A DNA stretch of 64,000 nucleotides from Axinella damicornis (GCA_963931865.1 OZ007509.1:14902048-14966047); one strand, 5' to 3'; positions 1 to 12,436 are shown, counted from the first letter of the stretch. Notes: a model not told the origin generated them from the sequence alone. Numbers and translations: made by a program.

Positions 1-111
1 CTGGACCAGGGCAGGGTCTGGACCAGGGCAGGGTCTGGACCAGGGCAGGGTCTAGACCAGGGCAGGGTCTGGACCAGGACGGGGTCTGGACCAGGGCAGG
101 GTCTGGACGAG
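1..111. repeat. 17-bp minisatellite
   Basis: About six and a half copies of ctggaccagggcagggt with few changes, cut by the left edge of the window. Confidence 0.95.
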
Positions 112-665
112 GAGTCGAGGACTAGGCGAACAGACTAGTGCCCAGTCTATTGCAACCCTTCTCCCTCCCTGCATTAGCTCATTTCTGGAAACGTTTCCCA
201 GGCAGGTTGGCTCTTGAACTACTGGTGGTCTATCTTTTACAAGTCATGGACGAGCTTGTGGGTGAATTCCGGATACCACACAGCTGCTCCAAAACTGCTT
301 TATTATGCAGTTCCTGGGAAAAATGTCTACTATTCCACATACTAAACTTATGAATATTAATTAAGCCTTTAGTCTTGATAAGTTATTTTATCCAATTGTG
401 GTAAAAAAAATTCTGTTGCAGTGTTTTGGTCCATAAAAGGTCTGTTATGCCAGAATTGTGCTCAACTTTTACGCCTTTATTACATGTATGCTCAAAACCA
501 TGCTGGTATGTATAATGGGCCAAGGCCTGACCACAATTGATTTTTGTCAGCTCCGAAACACTAATGCTGCCTACAGATTTTCTGCCGATTTACGTGTATA
601 AATAAGACTGTGAAAATGAAACGTTTGGCATTTTTCTCTCTACTGCTGCAAGCTGCTCGTGTAGA

Positions 666-954
666 TACCGTAGTTGTGCGTTATTAGGAGCAGCTCACTT
701 ATAGGCACATATTTGCTGTTAGGCACAGGTTCAACTCTGGTCCCAGCTACAGGCTGTATAAAAGCCCTGAAGTCTTCTCCCAGAATCCCTGCCATTTTTG
801 ATCCTATGGAGTGCATGGAAAAGCTGTGATTCGAAACGAAGTGCACCCCCTATTTGAGGAATGTCATTCGAAAATTAGCACATCTTGTTATTAGGCGCAT
901 ATTTCCTTCCTGTGGAAATATAGGCAAATGCGCCTAATAACGCGCGTCTACAGT
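666..954. mobile_element. TA-target MITE, family with CCGTAGTCGCGCG ends (diverged copy)
   Basis: The left end is taccgtagttgtgcgttattagg and the right end is the reverse complement with changes (cctaataacgcgcgtctacag). The internal text (ggcacaggttcaactctggtccc, cagaatccctgccatttttgatc) is shared with the other copies at 9.8, 13.0, 13.9, 16.8, 18.5 and 23.8 kb. Confidence 0.8.
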
Positions 955-987
955 GCAAGTTGTAGCTTCACTTACACACGTGGTCAG

Positions 988-1065
988 GTATAGCAAGAGC
1001 GCATGATGACATCATTGTTTTTTCACGGCGGAGAAACAATGATGTCATCATGCGCTCTTGGGTAT
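988..1065. mobile_element. 78-bp foldback (hairpin) repeat
   Basis: Two arms of about 33 bp (gagcgcatgatgacatcatt and its complement) flank a 12-bp loop. The arms are almost perfectly complementary. Confidence 0.75.
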
Positions 1066-1619
1066 AGTAATTCACTAATCAGTAATTGGAGGACAGCTGA
1101 CACAAGAAGCATTTCCTGAATTTATGATTGTCTTGTCTTGGTTGAAATAAATAATGCCATGATTCCTCTTAGCCTTGCCACTGCCCTGGATGTTATTTCT
1201 GGGTTGGTGTATTCATTAATGTGATCTTGGTATTCATGGGTTGAACGCACCACAGGCTACTATGCAGAATGCACCGCAAGCTACTGTGGCAGACTGCTAG
1301 TCATTCTTGTGTGGTTGAAAGTACTCCATACCCCAATACCCTCAGTCTATGACTATGCATAGTTCTCTTGGGAGACAGAAGAAACTATGAATTTACTCTT
1401 CTTAAACTCTCTCAATGGTGACAGTGCAGTTTTGAACCCATGATCTTTGACAAACTCCCACTGACCTTCATGGATGAAGAGGGAAGGGAAGGAGAGATGG
1501 AGGGGAGTAATACAGACGTGCTTAGGCCCCTGAAATGTGTCCTGATTAGTAACGTATCCTTAGGGGGGCAAAACAGTGAAACCCCCTAATTAGGACACTT
1601 GATCAAATTCATATTCTCT

Positions 1620-1643
1620 CCCCCCCCCCCCCCCCCCCCCCCC
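1620..1643. repeat. Poly-C tract, 24 nt
   Basis: Uninterrupted C run. It is one of at least ten such C or G tracts of 22 nt or more in the window. Confidence 0.95.
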
Positions 1644-2178
1644 GAAATGAGGACATCTCCCTAATCAGGACAGTCACATGGTTGTCAGACTTCGTATAAA
1701 TGTGTATTCCACAAATGTGCCGTTGCTTGCGGTTGTGACTACAGTACATAGTGGAGTGTCCACACCTAGTTTACCACCACTTGGCTTTATAATTCCTAGG
1801 GCTGCAGTGTACCAAGTGGTGAGTGAAGAAGTCCTGAGAAGTTGGAACCATCCGTTCCGTAGCCACCTTGTTCCTAGAGTTGCTGAGCAGTGCTTCAACT
1901 TGGGGATGTTTTTTCATGCACACCTAAGTGAGGGGTGGGGCTCAGCTGACCCACATGGATGGGAGGGGGCTCAGCTGGCCTGAGTAGATGGGAGGAGCTC
2001 ATTTAGGATGGGAGGAGCTGATTTCGACGGCAGTTGGCCTGAGTTTACAGGTTGTGAATGTATGATGCAAATAGCTATGTCATGTTGCTATGTATTCTGG
2101 GACCTCGAATGTGCGCTGCACCTGCACCATAACATAGCCTGCACTATACCCCATCATCATTTTCTGGATCCACTGCCT

Positions 2179-2205
2179 CCCCCCCCCCCCCCCCCCCCCC
2201 CCCCC
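2179..2205. repeat. Poly-C tract, 27 nt
   Basis: Uninterrupted C run. Confidence 0.95.
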
Positions 2206-3663
2206 TCCCTCACATAGAGAAAACCCTATTAGTTCTCTATCCCATTGACTATATTATAATGAGCCCACAGCAAATAGGAAACTGTTGCTATGGTGAATCC
2301 TGTGGTCAAGGGTTGTTTTGGCTATATACCACCTGGTACCCATGACTACCACCACTCCACAACCTCATGCTAATTGTGTGTGTGCATAGTATAATGTTGC
2401 AGAAGTTGGAGAGATGGAGAATCAGCTGTTTTTTTCTGCAGCCAACTCTTGCTATAAGCAGACTTGCTTCCGCTCCTCTTCCATAGGCCATTGATTAGTG
2501 GTAGCAGTGCGGCCTGGGAACGAGGCTATACCAGGTTCTAGGTTTGAACTCACAAAAATTTCCCTGTGACTTCTGTCACCATGCAGCTTACTAGTCTTGT
2601 TCCCAGACCCTCATACTCGCAGAGAGGGTCTGGCCACGAGACTCCTGGCTTACATACTCAGGCTATGGTACACTTTCATTAGTACCTTACAAGGCAGCTC
2701 TTTGGTCACACCCAGTGTGCGTTGTGTTTTGCTCGACTTGTTCTGTAGCAGAGTTGTTCGATACGGTTGACCTGACATTTCAAACGTTTACATGTTTGTA
2801 CCACCACTGTCCAGCAACCCTGCCCATTTCTAACTACTTGGGCTATTAGAGTGTGTGGCTGCCAAACTTGGTGAATGGTAAAGTACTAGAATGTGCAAAC
2901 TGCTGAGCTAAGGCTCAGAGGTATTACCGAGTGAGGCTACTAATCTTGCAGTGTAGCGTAGCTGGTTCTCAGCTCGTGTATATAACTTGGCTCTGTACCT
3001 TCGCTGGTATATATGTGTCATGATATGATATACATATGTCTTGTGTGCAAACTCCTGTCACGCTCAGTAGTAGTGTTGTGAACCTTGTCCTCTTTACACT
3101 AACCGGTTATTGGAAGCCTCATATTGGATATTGACCGGTTAATTGGCAAAGTGGTGTACTAAGTGAATTCATTAATAATGAACTTGTTAGTACAGCTTGC
3201 AGCCTTTGCAGGTTGGACTCTGAAGGAGGTGATTGGCATAGAGAGAGTATCCTAATTCAATCACATCCTTGAGAGACCCCACCTATCTAGTACAGAACTT
3301 CAGAAATGCATGTAATGATGACAATGGTGGTTCAAAATGTACAAAACAGACCGTGGTTCCAGTACAGACAATAACTGGCAGTAAGCCAATAATTGATTGG
3401 CAGTGTAAATAACTGGTCAATAACCAATTATTGGCTACAGGTTCACAACACTACTCAGTAGTGCAGTTTAGCACATCCGGCTGCGTGCATGCTGGGCTTA
3501 TGTAATGTGTGGTCACCAGTGGTGCTAGCCGTCTCGTTGTTTGTCCAACGTGGTCGTCACCCGTGCCGTACCTTGATCTTGTCTCCTGCGAGTATCACAC
3601 CTCACTGTGCACACTGGCCTCTTCCTGTGCTCCTGTGCCGGTCACGCATGTGCATGCAACTCT

Positions 3664-3990
3664 GCACTGTGCATGCCTAGGGAGAAGGCTTCTACTAGCA
3701 CCTGGGCTGGTGCACTATCTTTGTGCAGTGCATGCCTAGGGAGAAGGCTTCTACTATCTCTGGGCTGGTGCACTATCTCTGTGCAGTGCATGCCTAGGGA
3801 GAAGGCTTCTACTAGCACCTGGGCTGGTGCACTATCTCTGTGCAGTGCATGCCTAGGGAGAAGGCTTCTACTAGCACCTGGGCTGGTGCACTATCTCTGT
3901 GCAGTGCATGCCTAGGGAGAAGGCTTCTACTATCTCTGGGCTGGTGCACTATCTCTGTGCAGTGCATGCCTGGGAGGAAAGCTTCTCTTC
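3664..3990. repeat. 59-bp minisatellite, about 5.5 copies
   Basis: The unit starts gtgcatgcctagggagaagg and holds tctactagcacctgggctgg. Copies alternate between a variant with agcacc and one with atctc. All reading through it is repeat translation, not a protein. Confidence 0.95.
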
Positions 3991-4077
3991 ACAACGGGTC
4001 TATGCACCAGGAAGGGAAACTTCTGCTGGCAACTGTGATGGTGCATGAAGGTTACGGGTACCTGCGTACCTGCTGCG

Positions 4078-4595
4078 TATAGACCTTATGCACGTCTTTC
4101 AATAATTACATTCCAACGTACGATTACGTCATCAATTACATAGCAACGTTCGATGCGTTGCTACGCCGCCATCTTGAGTGGCAAGAACGTGTACGACGCG
4201 ACGGTGATGATGTGCGAGCGGAAGTATTCTTAGTACTACGATCGAGGACCTGGATGCAGCGACAAAGCAGAGGTACGATGAAAGCTAGATATGCTGCCAG
4301 GATCAGTGGATGACCCATACATGAACTCACGTTGGGCTGCCAGTGTTCTCTTTTCACAGCAGCGAGCCATCTATGCGCCTGTCAGGATCAACAGGAAATC
4401 TGTAGAAAGGTAATCCACAGTCTTTGTGGAAACGATTGGTGCATCCAACGGCACAACAACTCTTAACCATCGTGTTATTCGTTCGCCTTGAACCGACGGT
4501 GACGCTAAGTACGGTTCTTTGCCACTCAAAACGGCGGGCGCGGCCCGTTCGCTAATGACGTAATGCCTTCTGACGTCATGTGCATAAGGTCTATA
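4078..4595. mobile_element. 518-bp DNA transposon with 17-bp terminal inverted repeats, coding-like interior
   Basis: The left end tatagaccttatgcac and right end gtgcataaggtctata are exact complements. TA at both borders could be the target duplication. The interior is richer in CpG than its surroundings. It contains an open stretch at 4151-4311 (…LLRRHLEWQERVRRDGDD…) with a gtacga donor at 4273, and a second exon-like stretch 4360-4407 after ttctcttttcacag (QRAIYAPVRINRKSVE). These look like remnants of a spliced gene, perhaps a transposase, but I do not recognise the family. Confidence 0.65.
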
Positions 4596-5394
4596 CCATG
4601 CAATAACAGTAACTGCCCCTTGCCAATCCTACACCGCTGACCACAAAGTGCTGTGCTCGACTCTAACCTATTCAGACCCACCTACTTCTAACTTCATGCA
4701 GAGACATGGCTACATGGACACCTTGACCCCTCCCACATACATTATGAAATTCTGAGTGCATTCTACAAACCATTCTCGTTGTGTTCAGAATTGCACCTTC
4801 AGCTTCAGGACGCAAGAATGTCGAGTGCGAGAGCTATAAATGAACAAGTTATTCGCTGAACATCTCCCACTAGCAGCCAAAGGACACTGGAAGAATGGCG
4901 TCCAACGAAGGGTGTGGCGACAACTCACTTCGCTAGCAGCAGATAACAGCCTATACTGTCTCCCAAACATAGCTCCTGCACTAGATATATGATGTTAGCA
5001 GTTATATATATAAACGCCTATTTCCATCTCAATTAAAAGTTGTAGAATGCGTGGCTGCACAGAAATCGCTGAAATAACATGCAGCTGCCCATAAATAGGC
5101 TAATTACATTTTCTTTCAGTCATTGGGTACCGGTAACCTTAACTCCATATGTGGAACCTTTGTTGAGAGGGTATGAAGTTTGGTATGTGCTGTATTGGCA
5201 AGGAAGCGGATTTGGTGCTGAAACTCACCTATGATATCCCTGGAATGGTATCACATTGCAGGAGTCATCTGTTGGCAATTAGGGTGTTTGATACGTAAGA
5301 TGATCTTGGGTTGGTTTCTGAAGTACCAGTTTACTTTGAAATCAAGAGAAACACACTTACCATAAAAGTTTGGATGCTTGACATTAGAAAGCTT

Positions 5395-5794
5395 TAGCCT
5401 CGTTCCCAGGCCCACACGCGAAACACGGAAGTGGGCCTGGTGACACTTGGCAAAATTCCCGTATGTGCTGAGCTCAGCAGTCTTGATTTCAGGTAGGCGA
5501 ATCACGTTCGTCCATTTCCAATTACTGCATAGTAATTACATTCTTTACCCCGTGAAAAGTGTAGCCGTTTGATAAAACCGCTGTTCTAGCCTTCAAAACT
5601 CACCTCTGATTGCTCCTTGGCAAGGACGTTCTACTTAGCCATCACCAACAGCTACCTTCCGCGTGATTTCGAATGCATCCAAGTAAGGAATGTAATCGAT
5701 TACGCAGTTATGCTGACTGTGCACATACGGGAATTTTGCCAAGTGTCACCAGGCCCTCTTCCGCGTTCCGCATGAGGGCGTGGGTACGAGGCTA
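5395..5794. mobile_element. 400-bp foldback transposon, TAGCCTCG family, 9-bp target duplication
   Basis: The ends are TAGCCTCGTTCCCAGG and ...GTACGAGGCTA, with arms of about 80 bp that also share acacttggcaaaattcccg. The element is flanked on both sides by AGAAAGCTT (5386-5394 and 5795-5803), an exact 9-bp duplication. No coding capacity was seen. Confidence 0.85.
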
Positions 5795-6349
5795 AGAAAG
5801 CTTTATGGCATGCCTTACAGCATTAATTTCATCTCATTGAAAGGCTGTACAAGTCATTCAGTTTGCTGAGCATGTGTGCAGCTAGCCTATATAGCATGTG
5901 CACACAGGTCATCTCTAGTAATTTCTAGTAATCTCTAGTAATCTCTAGTAATTTCTAGTAATCCACCCGCATTCACACACAACACATACCCAATTGCACA
6001 CGTGCACGCTGCTGTGCATGTGTGATTGTGTGTGTGTGACTTGCTAACATAATTATGGTGTGTGTGTGTGACATACCAACATGATGACACAAAAACTAAA
6101 GCTGACCTAGCTTCCAAGAAACCTCATTCTCACTGAAGGGTGGTCATTCCGGTATAGGCTTGTTACACATGCACAACATTAGTCTCAGCACGGATCACTT
6201 CCAGACTAACCCCCAGCATGATCAGCACTGCATACACTCACTAAGGGTGGTGTCTGTTGTTGTAGGCGGTGAGCGAGGTTGTTTTAATGTGGCATTCTTC
6301 AAATGTTTTATTCAGCACATAATTGTTAATCTCATTGTGTATACTGGCA

Positions 6350-6352
<3 letters not shown>

Positions 6353-6388
<36 letters not shown>
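6353..6388. repeat. (GT)n microsatellite
   Basis: About 18 uninterrupted GT units. Confidence 0.95.
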
Positions 6389-6392
<4 letters not shown>

Positions 6393-6739
6393 TGCTGTGA
6401 AAGAGAAGAGTGAGGTTGTAGAGCTGCTGTTTTCATGCCATTATTCTGTGGTCATGCTTCCCTAATCAGATATCTCTTCCCATTAATCCTTGGCTTCTGG
6501 CCTAAGTAGGCTGGCCGGCCACATGTACCCCTAACCAATACACACTGCTAGTGCTTCTGTTGGGTTTGTCTGGTACCCACCCTTCCCTTTAGCAGATTAA
6601 CTATCCATTTAGGTTTCCTGGTGCTTTGCTTAACTAGAAGACATGCATGACATTGTGGGGCGAGCCAAAGCTAGTCTGTACGCAGCCTGGCTTGGTGTTG
6701 TGTGCATCGCTGTAGCCAGTCAGTGGAGGTGTAGGTCCG

Positions 6740-7215
6740 TGAGTGGTCTCAGGGGTCTGGGACAAAGTGGTGATCATGGGGTCTCTCAGGACTAGCACAC
6801 AAGGGGTCTGGGACAAAGTGGTGATCATGGGGTCTCTCAGGGCTAGCAAACATGGGCTCTGGGATGAAGTGGTGATCATGGGATCTCTCAACTGAAGCAC
6901 ACAAGGGCTCTGGGATGAAGCGGTGATCATGGGGTCTCTCAGGGCTCTCCTGAAGCACACAAGGGCTCTGGGATGAAGCGGTGATCATGAGGGCTAGCAC
7001 ACAAGGGCTCTGGGACGAAGCAGTGATCATGGAGACTTTCAAGGCTCATCTGAAGCACACAAAGGCTCTGGGATGAAGCGGTAATCATGGGGTCTCTCGG
7101 GTAGCACACAAGGGCTCTGGGACAAAGCGGTGGTCATGGGGTCTCTCAGAGCGCAAACAAGGGCTCTGGCACAAAGTGGGTGTTTCAGACACTAGGTGAT
7201 CATGGGGTCTCTCAC
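6740..7215. repeat. Minisatellite, about 60-bp unit
   Basis: Repeats of gggctctgggatgaagcggt followed by gatcatggggtctctcaggg, with length variants of 45-65 bp, at least seven copies. Confidence 0.9.
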
Positions 7216-7723
7216 ATGCAGTCAAAACACCCACCACAAAATTTCTTTATGTACAAACTCAGAACACTAAAGAGCTGCCTAGCAACCCAACAAAGAGCTT
7301 GCAAACACAATTTGGGCTATGCTTGAGCACTTCTGACAAATTTGGTTTCAGACTGGTGTCCCATAACACCACAACTGGTGTCTGGTAACACCACAAACCT
7401 CTGCCACCTAATTGAGCACCTTAGAAATGCCTGCAAACACTATTAGAGATCCCAATGCAGTTATAGGTTCAGTCTGTGGATTCCATTTACATTTCACAGA
7501 GGGAGTGTAGTATCTGGTACAGCTAATACGATTTGGCTGCATTAGATTTTGGCTGTGTTAGATTTGAGCGTACACTTTTGATGAGAGGGTGTGGTTCGGC
7601 AGCTATTTTGTAGGGAACTCAAGAACAGCAAGCTAGAGGACGAAAATGACTTGTATAACCTTCATTTGACGATGAAAGAGATTTGCTAAAACAAAATTAA
7701 CTGGATGGGTGGGGAGAGTTGGC

Positions 7724-7758
7724 TAGCCTCGTTCCCAGGCTGCGTGGGAACGAGGCTA
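7724..7758. mobile_element. 35-bp minimal foldback, TAGCCTCG family
   Basis: The element is two arms, tagcctcgttcccag and gtgggaacgaggcta, with almost no loop. It is flanked by AGAGTTGGC and AGAGTTTGC, a 9-bp duplication with one change. Confidence 0.8.
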
Positions 7759-8259
7759 AGAGTTTGCATGATATCAGAGAGCTTTTAACGTACCATTCCT
7801 GGTTCTTGAAGTCATGCATCCAATAAGTTTTACTGGGAGTGGTTATATATAGTAATTGCACACTTGTAGCTTGGCCCAGGCATTCAATGTGAATGGTGTC
7901 CAGCTGGCTACAATCACAGACGAAACTCAAAGTTGTCTCGATTCCGAAACGTATGTATGAGAATCTGTGGAGCCTTGATTTTGGTCTGTACGTATTGTGT
8001 CACTTTACGGGGAGGGGGGGAGGGAGATCGAGGGAAGGAAAGGAGGGAGGAGGGAGGGGTTGAGGGCCATTGGTTTAACCACTTGGGATTGTTTTGCTGA
8101 ATATTTCCAAGGCCCCTCCTCTGCATTATTGACTTGTAGTGGTTGTGGTAATTGGATTAGATGGTGCTTTGTCCCACTAGTGGACTCTGTGTGGATATTA
8201 ATCCAGTTGTTGCAATGCTGAGGAAGCAAGCCGAAGCCATGAACTACCTAACGTGGGGT

Positions 8260-8690
8260 TGGCACCCAGGTGTGAATTGCCCCAAAGTGAGTGTGATCTT
8301 ACGCAGGTGTACATGTTTAACAGGCAGGTGTGTTTGACCGGCAGGTTTTTTTGATGGGTAGGCATGGGATGGCGGCCAGGTACGTGTGAGATATATATAT
8401 GGCTGGCAGGTGGTGTACATGCATATGGGCATGCAGGTGTGAGATGGCCGGCAGCTATATAGGAGGTGTGTGATGTCGGGCAGGTGTGAGAAGGCGGGCA
8501 GGAGGTGTGAGATGTCCAGGTGGTGTGTATGGCGGGCAGGTGTGAGATGTCCAGGTGGTGTGAGATGGCAGGTAGGTGTGGATAAGTGTGGGATAGCATG
8601 AGATGGTGAGATGGTGAGATGGCGAGATGGCGTGAGATAGGGTAGGCAGGTGTGTTTGACCTGTGAGGCAGGTGTACTGGGAGGTGTCTT
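8260..8690. repeat. Degenerate GGCAGGTGTG-rich minisatellite
   Basis: Variable-length units around ggcaggtgtgagatggcggg. It ends about 45 bp before the first recognised IQGAP exon. Confidence 0.85.
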
Positions 8691-8733
8691 GTATAAGTGA
8701 GTTTGGCAAACGTACTGGTTAAAGCTGCTGCAG

Positions 8734-8805
8734 ATTTAGCTGGGATGGCCTATATACCACTATTGAGGAGATTCCAACACAGTACAACTGTAGCGGGAGG
8801 TGAAG
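8734..8805 (+). CDS. IQGAP: IQGAP exon (first recognised): end of IQ region, segment before the pre-GAP helix
   Basis: The exon follows a gctgctgcag acceptor and ends at GAAG|gtacgt. It starts and ends in phase 1 and reads [24 protein letters not shown]. The motif LLRRFQHS matches the vertebrate segment (V)IRKFVYLL that follows the last IQ motif. From this motif to the end of the pre-GAP helix the sponge-like protein has 49 residues against 51 in human, once joined to the 12053 exon. The acceptor has little pyrimidine tract, which is the main weakness. A second donor 6 nt upstream (gggag|gtgaag) keeps the same phase. An in-frame stop at 8694-8696 limits any upstream extension. The preceding exon, which should carry an IQ motif and end in phase 1, was not found in the 8.7 kb to the left. 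Confidence 0.6.
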
Positions 8806-11800
8806 GTACGTATGTAACCCTCTTGTCAATTTTGGGGAGGGTTAGGCTAGTGCACCCTGAAGGAGAAAGAAATTCCCTCTTGCATTAGTGGGGCTAGAGC
8901 CAATCCACACTCCAGTATATTAACTCAAAAAGTTGATCGTATCGGCTAAGAGCACCATTGCGTTATTGCAGCTAGGCTACTGATATATTCACTTTAAATT
9001 TGGGCATCTCATGTCTACGACCCCTGAAATTTGACTTGTGAGCATAAAGGGTTAACTGCTAGGCCGTTATTGACCCTATAGCCTCGTTCCCAAGCTGTTT
9101 CTCCTTCACAAGCAGCCTGGGAACAAGACCACCATTGACCTATAGCCTTGTTCCCAGGCCGGTTCCCTCCTACAAAGTACAAACAGCCTGGAAATGAGGC
9201 TAGTGACCCTTGAACTGCTTTGTGACCAGGTGGTTGAAAGCTAAGTTTAATGTTTAGCAACAATATGTCTGCTTACATTGCTGCCCATTCCTCTGATGTG
9301 TGCTGGGCTTCGCGAGGTTCCAGTGTGCAGGATGAGAGAAGGTCAGCAAGGATGCACACATAGTTAGAGCACCTACGGTGAGTGACAGAAACAATCTGTT
9401 TGACATGTTAGAGTTCTGGAATAAGTACAGTTGCTCACGGCTAATGTTAGAAAAGACGCATAATTAGAGCGCCTACGGTAAGTGACAGAACAATCTGTTT
9501 ACAATGTGTTAGAGTTCCGGTACATTTGCTTGTACGGCTAACATCAAGAGTGGAGGTGAGGGGGAGGGTATAATTGTGTGTTTGGGAAACTTGTGAACTC
9601 AGAACAACGGGACGAATGAAGGTGCATACGTACGTACAAGAAGCATAACATGACTACATTTGTAAACATGAAACAGTTGTTTCCTGCAATGTATGTGTAC
9701 ATGTGAGGTTTCTCTCTTCCCCCCCATTTTTTTCCGTGTTGCAAGTGACTTGGAGTGCGATTGGTGCTTGATAAAAGCAGACAAAATGTTGAATAAATGC
9801 AACAGCTGTTTAAGAATCGCAAGGGCTACTTAGTGTGCTTGCCATAGTCGCTCATTATTAGGCGCACATCTCCACAGGAAGGAAATATACGCCTATAAGT
9901 GAGATGTGCTAAATGAATGCCATTCCTCGAAGTGTGCTTCATCCACTCCATAGGGTCAAAAATGGTAGAGTTTCTGGAATAAGACTTTAGCGCTTAATAA
10001 AGAATAGCTGGGACGATCGAGAGTTGAGCCTGTACCTAACAGCGGATATGCACCTATAAGCGAACTGTGCTTACTATTGCATGACTACGGTAACTGTGGT
10101 CTTAGGGTCTCATCCCAAACTGGTATTGAACTGAGTGCTGTATGGTCTGGGAATGAGACTGTAAATTGGCATGGGACTAGTTAACTAATGTGTAGTCATG
10201 TATTTATAGTCACATGATAATGTGCGTAGTCTTCAAGGGGTGGTCCCGGCCAATAATATACTTGCAAACGTACGTCTGTAACCTGTCAGTGTATATAGCC
10301 TGTGTCTGCATTCCCCAACAGGCCTGCCATCAGAAAACACCCACACAAGTGAGGACAACTAGGCAGGTCGTCATCAGCTGCTCAAATGATGGGCGCATCT
10401 TTTGAGCATGCAGCTGGTCTGCACAATTGTTTACATCTAAACCTCATATTGGCCATAGGCATGCTTCACTGTCTTGGGACCATACCGTTCCAAGTCTCAT
10501 CCTCCTGGGACCATAATGTCATCCTCTCTAGGGACCATACCGCTCCTAGTCTCATCCCCATGTCATCCTTCACTGTCTGGGGACCATACCACTCCTAGTC
10601 TCATCCCCATGTCATCCTTCACTGTCTGGGGACCATACCACTCCTAGTCTCATCCCCATGTCATCCTCTCTAGGGACCATACCGCTCCTAGTCTCATCCC
10701 CATGTCATCCTCTCTAGGGACCATACCGCTCCTAGTCTCATCCCCATGTCATCCTCTCTAGGGACCATACCGCTCCTAGTCTCATCCCCATGTCATCCTT
10801 CACTGTCTAGGGACCATACCGCTCCTAGTCTCATCCCCATGTCATCCTTCACTGTCTGGGGACCATACCACTCCTAGTCTCATCCCCATGTCATCCTTCA
10901 CTGTCTGGGGACCATACCGCTCCTAGTCTCATCCCCATGTCATCCTTCACTGTCTGGGGACCATACCGCTCCTAGTCTCATCCCCATGTCATCCTTCACT
11001 GTCTGGGGACCATACCACTCCTAGTCTCATCCCTATACTGAGGATTTCAGGTTGTTTGTCCGAGATCCATTCAATAAATTAGTGCATGCGCACATGTGTA
11101 GCCTATGGAAACAGCCTTTGCACTTGAAGTCTGAGCTGGGAATTACAAATTAGTGCGTGTTCGTTGGAGCAATTGTGTGCTCATTTACGTGCAGGACGCC
11201 TATATCATCTGCACGGCAAAGGCGCATACCACACGCTCTCTCATCAGTGCGCATGCACCTAAATTTGAAATGGATCTTGGACAAGCAACCTGAAATCCTC
11301 AGTATCACTTGCTAAGGCAAAAGAATAATTTGTTACACAAGAGTTGTGGACGGTACGTATAAACAGCACACCACACCCTGTTGTTATTTTAATGGAATGT
11401 GGGTGTGGATTTCAGCAAATCCTGTTCCATTCCATTGTTGCGTCCAGTAATGATGTTGGGTACTGGTCTGGCTCGTTATGGTGGTAGATTTCAAAGCAGC
11501 CAGATTTGGTCATGCACACCTTCACCTGTTAGATAACTCAGTGCACGTGTGTGTATGAGTGTATCCCATTGTGGTGTGCTGCTGTAATGGGAGTTGCGTA
11601 TCAGCTTGCTGTGTTTCATGCCAAGTGTGTAGATCTGTTGTGAAACATGATATAGCTCGTAGCAATGGTGCCCTTTTTAGTGCAAGTCAGGTGATTCCTC
11701 CCCTCCCTTCCTCCCTCCATCTCCATCTCCCTTCCTTCCATCCCTCCTTCCATCCCTCCTTCCCTCCATTTCCCCTCCCTCCCTCCTTAAATCCCTCCCT

Positions 11801-12401
11801 CTCTACCTCCCTTCCTCCCTCCCCTTCTCTACTACCTCCCTCCCTTCCCCTTCCCTCCCCTCCCTCCCTCCCCCTCCCTCCCTCCCTCCCTCCCTCCCTC
11901 CCTCCCTCCCTCCCTCCCTCCCTCCCTCCCTCCCTCCCTCCCCCTCCCTCCCTCCCCCTCCCTCCCTCCCTCCCCCTCCCTCCCTCCCTCCCTCCCTCCC
12001 TCCCTCCCTCCCTCCCTCCCTCCCTCCCTCGATCCCTTCCCCCCCTCCCCAGTCCAAACAGAGCTCCGCACTCTCAAAGATGAGATATCTCATCAAAGCA
12101 AGAAAAACTTCAAACTGGAGAGAGATTTGCGATTCCTTGACTCTAAGATTGCCCTTTTGATCAACCACAAGATCTCAGTAGAGGTGAGAGAATTTTCTGT
12201 TACGTCGCAGCAATCAAGTCTAAGGTCACAGGGATCAAAGGCCAGAGAGTTCTTATTATGAATGTTCCTACTGAGGTTGCATGAATAGAGTCATGTTAAT
12301 ATCCTCATTCCATAACACGTGCCTTGGAACGAGAATAAAGCTGGGATAATTATATAAGCAATTTCTGTGTGTCTGTCCTTTCAAAACAAACTCAACTGCA
12401 T

Positions 12402-12436
<35 letters not shown>

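Larger units (their letters stand above)
1..8733. other. Sequence left of the first recognised IQGAP exon (intron or 5' flank)
   Basis: This stretch contains minisatellites, poly-C tracts, a TA-target MITE, a 518-bp TIR element and 9-bp-duplication foldbacks, each listed separately. No CH domain or IQ-motif exon was recognised on either strand, so it is either a very long intron or holds exons too short or divergent for me to see. The (GT)n run at 6353-6388 and five copies of an 11-bp unit at 5905-5962 are also present. Confidence 0.5.
8806..12052 (+). other. IQGAP intron with repeats
   Basis: This intron holds two small TAGCCTCG-type foldbacks near 9072-9210, one copy of the 425-bp repeat, a 570-bp minisatellite, a TIR element and a (CCCT)n tract. 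No further coding evidence was seen. Confidence 0.6.

Noticed and set aside
138..353. Open frame after a good acceptor (ctccctccctgcattag)
   Set aside because: The residues (HFWKRFPGRLALELL) do not form an IQ motif, and no donor in a suitable phase was found.
2495..2600. Possible further tRNA-derived SINE (tagtggtagcagtgcgg ... aggtttgaactc)
   Set aside because: Box A is poor, the tail does not match the other SINEs, and part of the segment is foldback sequence (gcctgggaacgaggcta).
3664..3990. Regular repeats that could suggest a CRISPR array, and a repetitive open frame across them
   Set aside because: Units are contiguous without unique spacers, and the DNA is clearly eukaryotic; the frame is repeat translation.
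11559..12168. Proline/serine-rich and glycine/glutamate-rich frames on both strands
   Set aside because: They are translations of the (CCCT)n tract; only the 12053-12183 part is coding, in another frame.
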